DNA from: an uncultured Clostridia bacterium
GTDB lineage: Bacteria > Bacillota > Clostridia > Christensenellales > Borkfalkiaceae
Direction: 5' to 3'
DNA length: 40,205 bases
Assembly: GCA_949283125.1 (NCBI GenBank)
Contig: CASDRK010000007.1
Span: 1 to 40,205 of the forward strand
Shown here piece after piece: positions 38,766 to 40,205 of this stretch (the stretch's first letter is position 1; the number at the start of each line of letters is the position of its first letter). The notes under the pieces were generated by a model that saw nothing but the letters and a program-made list of their open reading frames with translations, ran no database searches and was not told the origin of the DNA. A program made the position numbers and the translations under genes.

Positions 38766-39938
38766 TCAGTTTTTTATTTGTCGCACATAGGCTTCTATTC
38801 TGTCTATGGCTTCCGAAAGCTGCGGCATGGACGTGGCGTAGGAACAGCGCACGTGGTACATGCCCGCGTCGCCGAACGCGGAGCCGGGCACAACGGCCAC
38901 CTTGTGCGCCCGCAGCAGCCCGTTGGCAAACTGTTCGCCCGTGACGCCCAGACTCTCCACCGAGGGGAACACGTAAAACGCCCCCTTCGGCAAAAAGCAT
39001 TTCAGCCCCATGGAGTTGAACGCGTTTGCCAGAAATCTTCCGCGGCGAGCGTACTCTTCGCGCATCTCCTCCACCACGGCAAAGCCGTCCGCAAGCCCTT
39101 CGGCCAGCGCGGCGTTTGCGGCGTGCTGGCTCATGCGGGGCGCGCACATTATCGTGTATTGGTGTATTTTGAACATGGCCTCGTCTATCTCCGGCGGGGC
39201 GCACACGAATCCTATGCGCCAGCCGGTCATGGCAAACGCCTTGGAAAATCCGTTTATCACCACCGTTCGCTGCGCCATATCCTTGAGCGAAGCAATGGAA
39301 ACGTGCCTGCCAGTGTACGTCAGTTCGGCGTATATCTCGTCCGATATGACCAGCAGGTCGTGCGCCTTTATCACGTCGGCTATGGCTTCGAGCTGCCCGG
39401 CGTTCATTATCGCGCCGGTGGGATTGTTGGGGTAGGCAAGTATAAGCGCCTTTGTGCGGGGCGTTATCGCGCTCTCCAAAAGCGAGGGGGTGAGCACAAA
39501 ATCGTTTGCCGAAAGGCACTTTACGCCTACGGGCGTGCCGCCGGCGAGCGAAACGGAGGGGGCGTAGGACACGTAGCAGGGTTCGGGCACGAGAATCTCG
39601 TCCCCCTCCTCGCATACGGCGCGCAGGGTCAGGTCTATGGCCTCGCTCGCGCCCACGGTGACTATTGTGCGGTCGGGCTCCGCGCGAACGCCGAACCGCT
39701 CCTCAAGGTAGCGGCAGATGTTTTTGCGCAGCTCCGGCAGACCGCGGTTGCCCGTGTACTGCGTAAGCCCGCGCTGCACCGAACGTATCGCCGCGTCGCG
39801 TATGGACCACGGCGTCACGAAATCGGGCTCGCCCACGCCTAAAGAGATGGCGTCGTCCATTTCGGATACGATGTCAAAAAATTTTCTTATTCCGCTCGGC
39901 TTCAGCTCCGCCGAGCGCCTGTTTATGAATGATCGCAT
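38766..39938 (-). CDS. PLP-dependent class I/II aminotransferase
   Basis: 390 residues from the ATG at 39938 (GGAAG upstream); an ATG seven codons earlier is less likely. Fold-type I features are GVGEPDFVTPWSIRDAA, YTGNRGLPELR, AYPNNPTGAIM, ISDEIYAELTY, the PLP lysine in NGFSKAFAMTGWRIGF (Lys233) and RCSYATSMPQL with the carboxylate-binding Arg. It resembles the aspartate or aromatic aminotransferase (PatA-like) branch. The amino-acid preference cannot be told from sequence. Upstream lies the 67-bp tandem repeat. Confidence 0.94.
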   Translation of the reverse strand: MRSFINRRSAELKPSGIRKFFDIVSEMDDAISLGVGEPDFVTPWSIRDAAIRSVQRGLTQYTGNRGLPELRKNICRYLEERFGVRAEPDRTIVTVGASEAIDLTLRAVCEEGDEILVPEPCYVSYAPSVSLAGGTPVGVKCLSANDFVLTPSLLESAITPRTKALILAYPNNPTGAIMNAGQLEAIADVIKAHDLLVISDEIYAELTYTGRHVSIASLKDMAQRTVVINGFSKAFAMTGWRIGFVCAPPEIDEAMFKIHQYTIMCAPRMSQHAANAALAEGLADGFAVVEEMREEYARRGRFLANAFNSMGLKCFLPKGAFYVFPSVESLGVTGEQFANGLLRAHKVAVVPGSAFGDAGMYHVRCSYATSMPQLSEAIDRIEAYVRQIKN

Positions 39939-40031
39939 AATACTTCCGTTTGCGCGCAAAAGCGCGCATGAATTGTGCTCTGTGATGGTTATGCGCGGCG
40001 TCGAACCGTCGCCGCGTTATAAATTTTGTGA

Positions 40032-40205
40032 GATGCAACGGAACGTTGCCGGCCGCGAATCGATAGCGGAAATGCTGCGCGGCCCGTTCGCGGAGTGCGA
40101 TGCAACGGAACGTTGTCGGCCGCGAACCGACAGCGGAAATGCTGCGCGGCCCGTTCGCGGAGTGCGATGCAACGGAACGTTGTCGGCCGCGAACCGACAG
40201 CGGAA
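40032..40205. repeat. 67-bp tandem repeat, truncated by the window edge
   Basis: Units begin GATGCAACGGAACGTTG at 40032, 40099 and 40166, period exactly 67. Copies 2 and 3 appear identical where both are visible; copy 1 differs by a few bases (for example GCCGG for GTCGG and AATCGATAG for AACCGACAG). Each unit contains a small GCGCGGCC...TTCGCGG symmetry. Array length beyond the window is unknown. Confidence 0.9.

Noticed and set aside
40032-40205. CRISPR array
   Set aside because: Repeat units are 67 bp and contiguous with no unique spacers, and no cas genes are nearby.

Overview
The window looks like chromosomal DNA from an endospore-forming Clostridia-type Firmicute, probably an uncultured gut lineage. 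The evidence is spoIIR, sleB, ypeB and yyaC (sporulation and germination), Gram-positive type promoters and strong Shine-Dalgarno sequences, tRNA genes that encode CCA, and plant-polysaccharide enzymes. No rRNA or species marker is present, so a finer placement would be a guess.

Layout. (1) 1-3.8 kb: right end of an integrative mobilizable element with a duplicated-domain protein, an unlisted 57-residue coupled small protein, a MobL/MobP-type relaxase and a tyrosine integrase. It abuts the 3' end of tRNA-Leu(UAA), and a broken 5' half of a second tRNA-Leu lies just beyond. (2) 4.4-5.3 kb: HU gene and a tRNA Val-Gly-Cys operon. (3) 5.7-9.6 kb: a lipoprotein SGNH esterase (CE12-like), a small membrane protein and a GH43 glycosidase, suggesting pectin/arabinan use. 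(4) 10-12.9 kb: spoIIR-sleB-ypeB. (5) 13-18.9 kb: long non-coding stretches, an AT-rich island with a TetR regulator opposite two membrane proteins, and a DUF2156-GNAT fusion. (6) 19.2-33 kb: the replication-origin district. parB, parA and ftsH run leftward; yyaC, dnaN, rpmH, rnpA, yidD, yidC and khpB run rightward. Between them are three parS-like sites and four DnaA boxes (23.47-23.80 kb). Two more parS-like sites lie at 18.6 and 21.2 kb. (7) 33-40.2 kb: a probable preQ1 riboswitch with queT, an XRE regulator with its operator, GTP-type PEP carboxykinase, an unknown protein, a permuted NlpC/P60-type hydrolase, a DUF378-like membrane protein, an aminotransferase, and a 67-bp tandem repeat running off the right edge.

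The genes combine as an origin/segregation module (oriC, ParAB-parS, beta clamp), a membrane-insertion and tRNA/RNA-processing operon (rpmH-rnpA-yidD-yidC-khpB), and accessory cargo. dnaA is absent from its usual place beside dnaN, although a perfect DnaA box remains in the dnaN leader. The most interesting points are this dnaA-less origin, the overlooked coupled small gene in the mobile element, a large extracellular insertion in YidC, a near-leaderless rsmG promoter, a promoter embedded in a 14-bp-arm palindrome, and a dispersed non-coding repeat with signs of a conserved hairpin.
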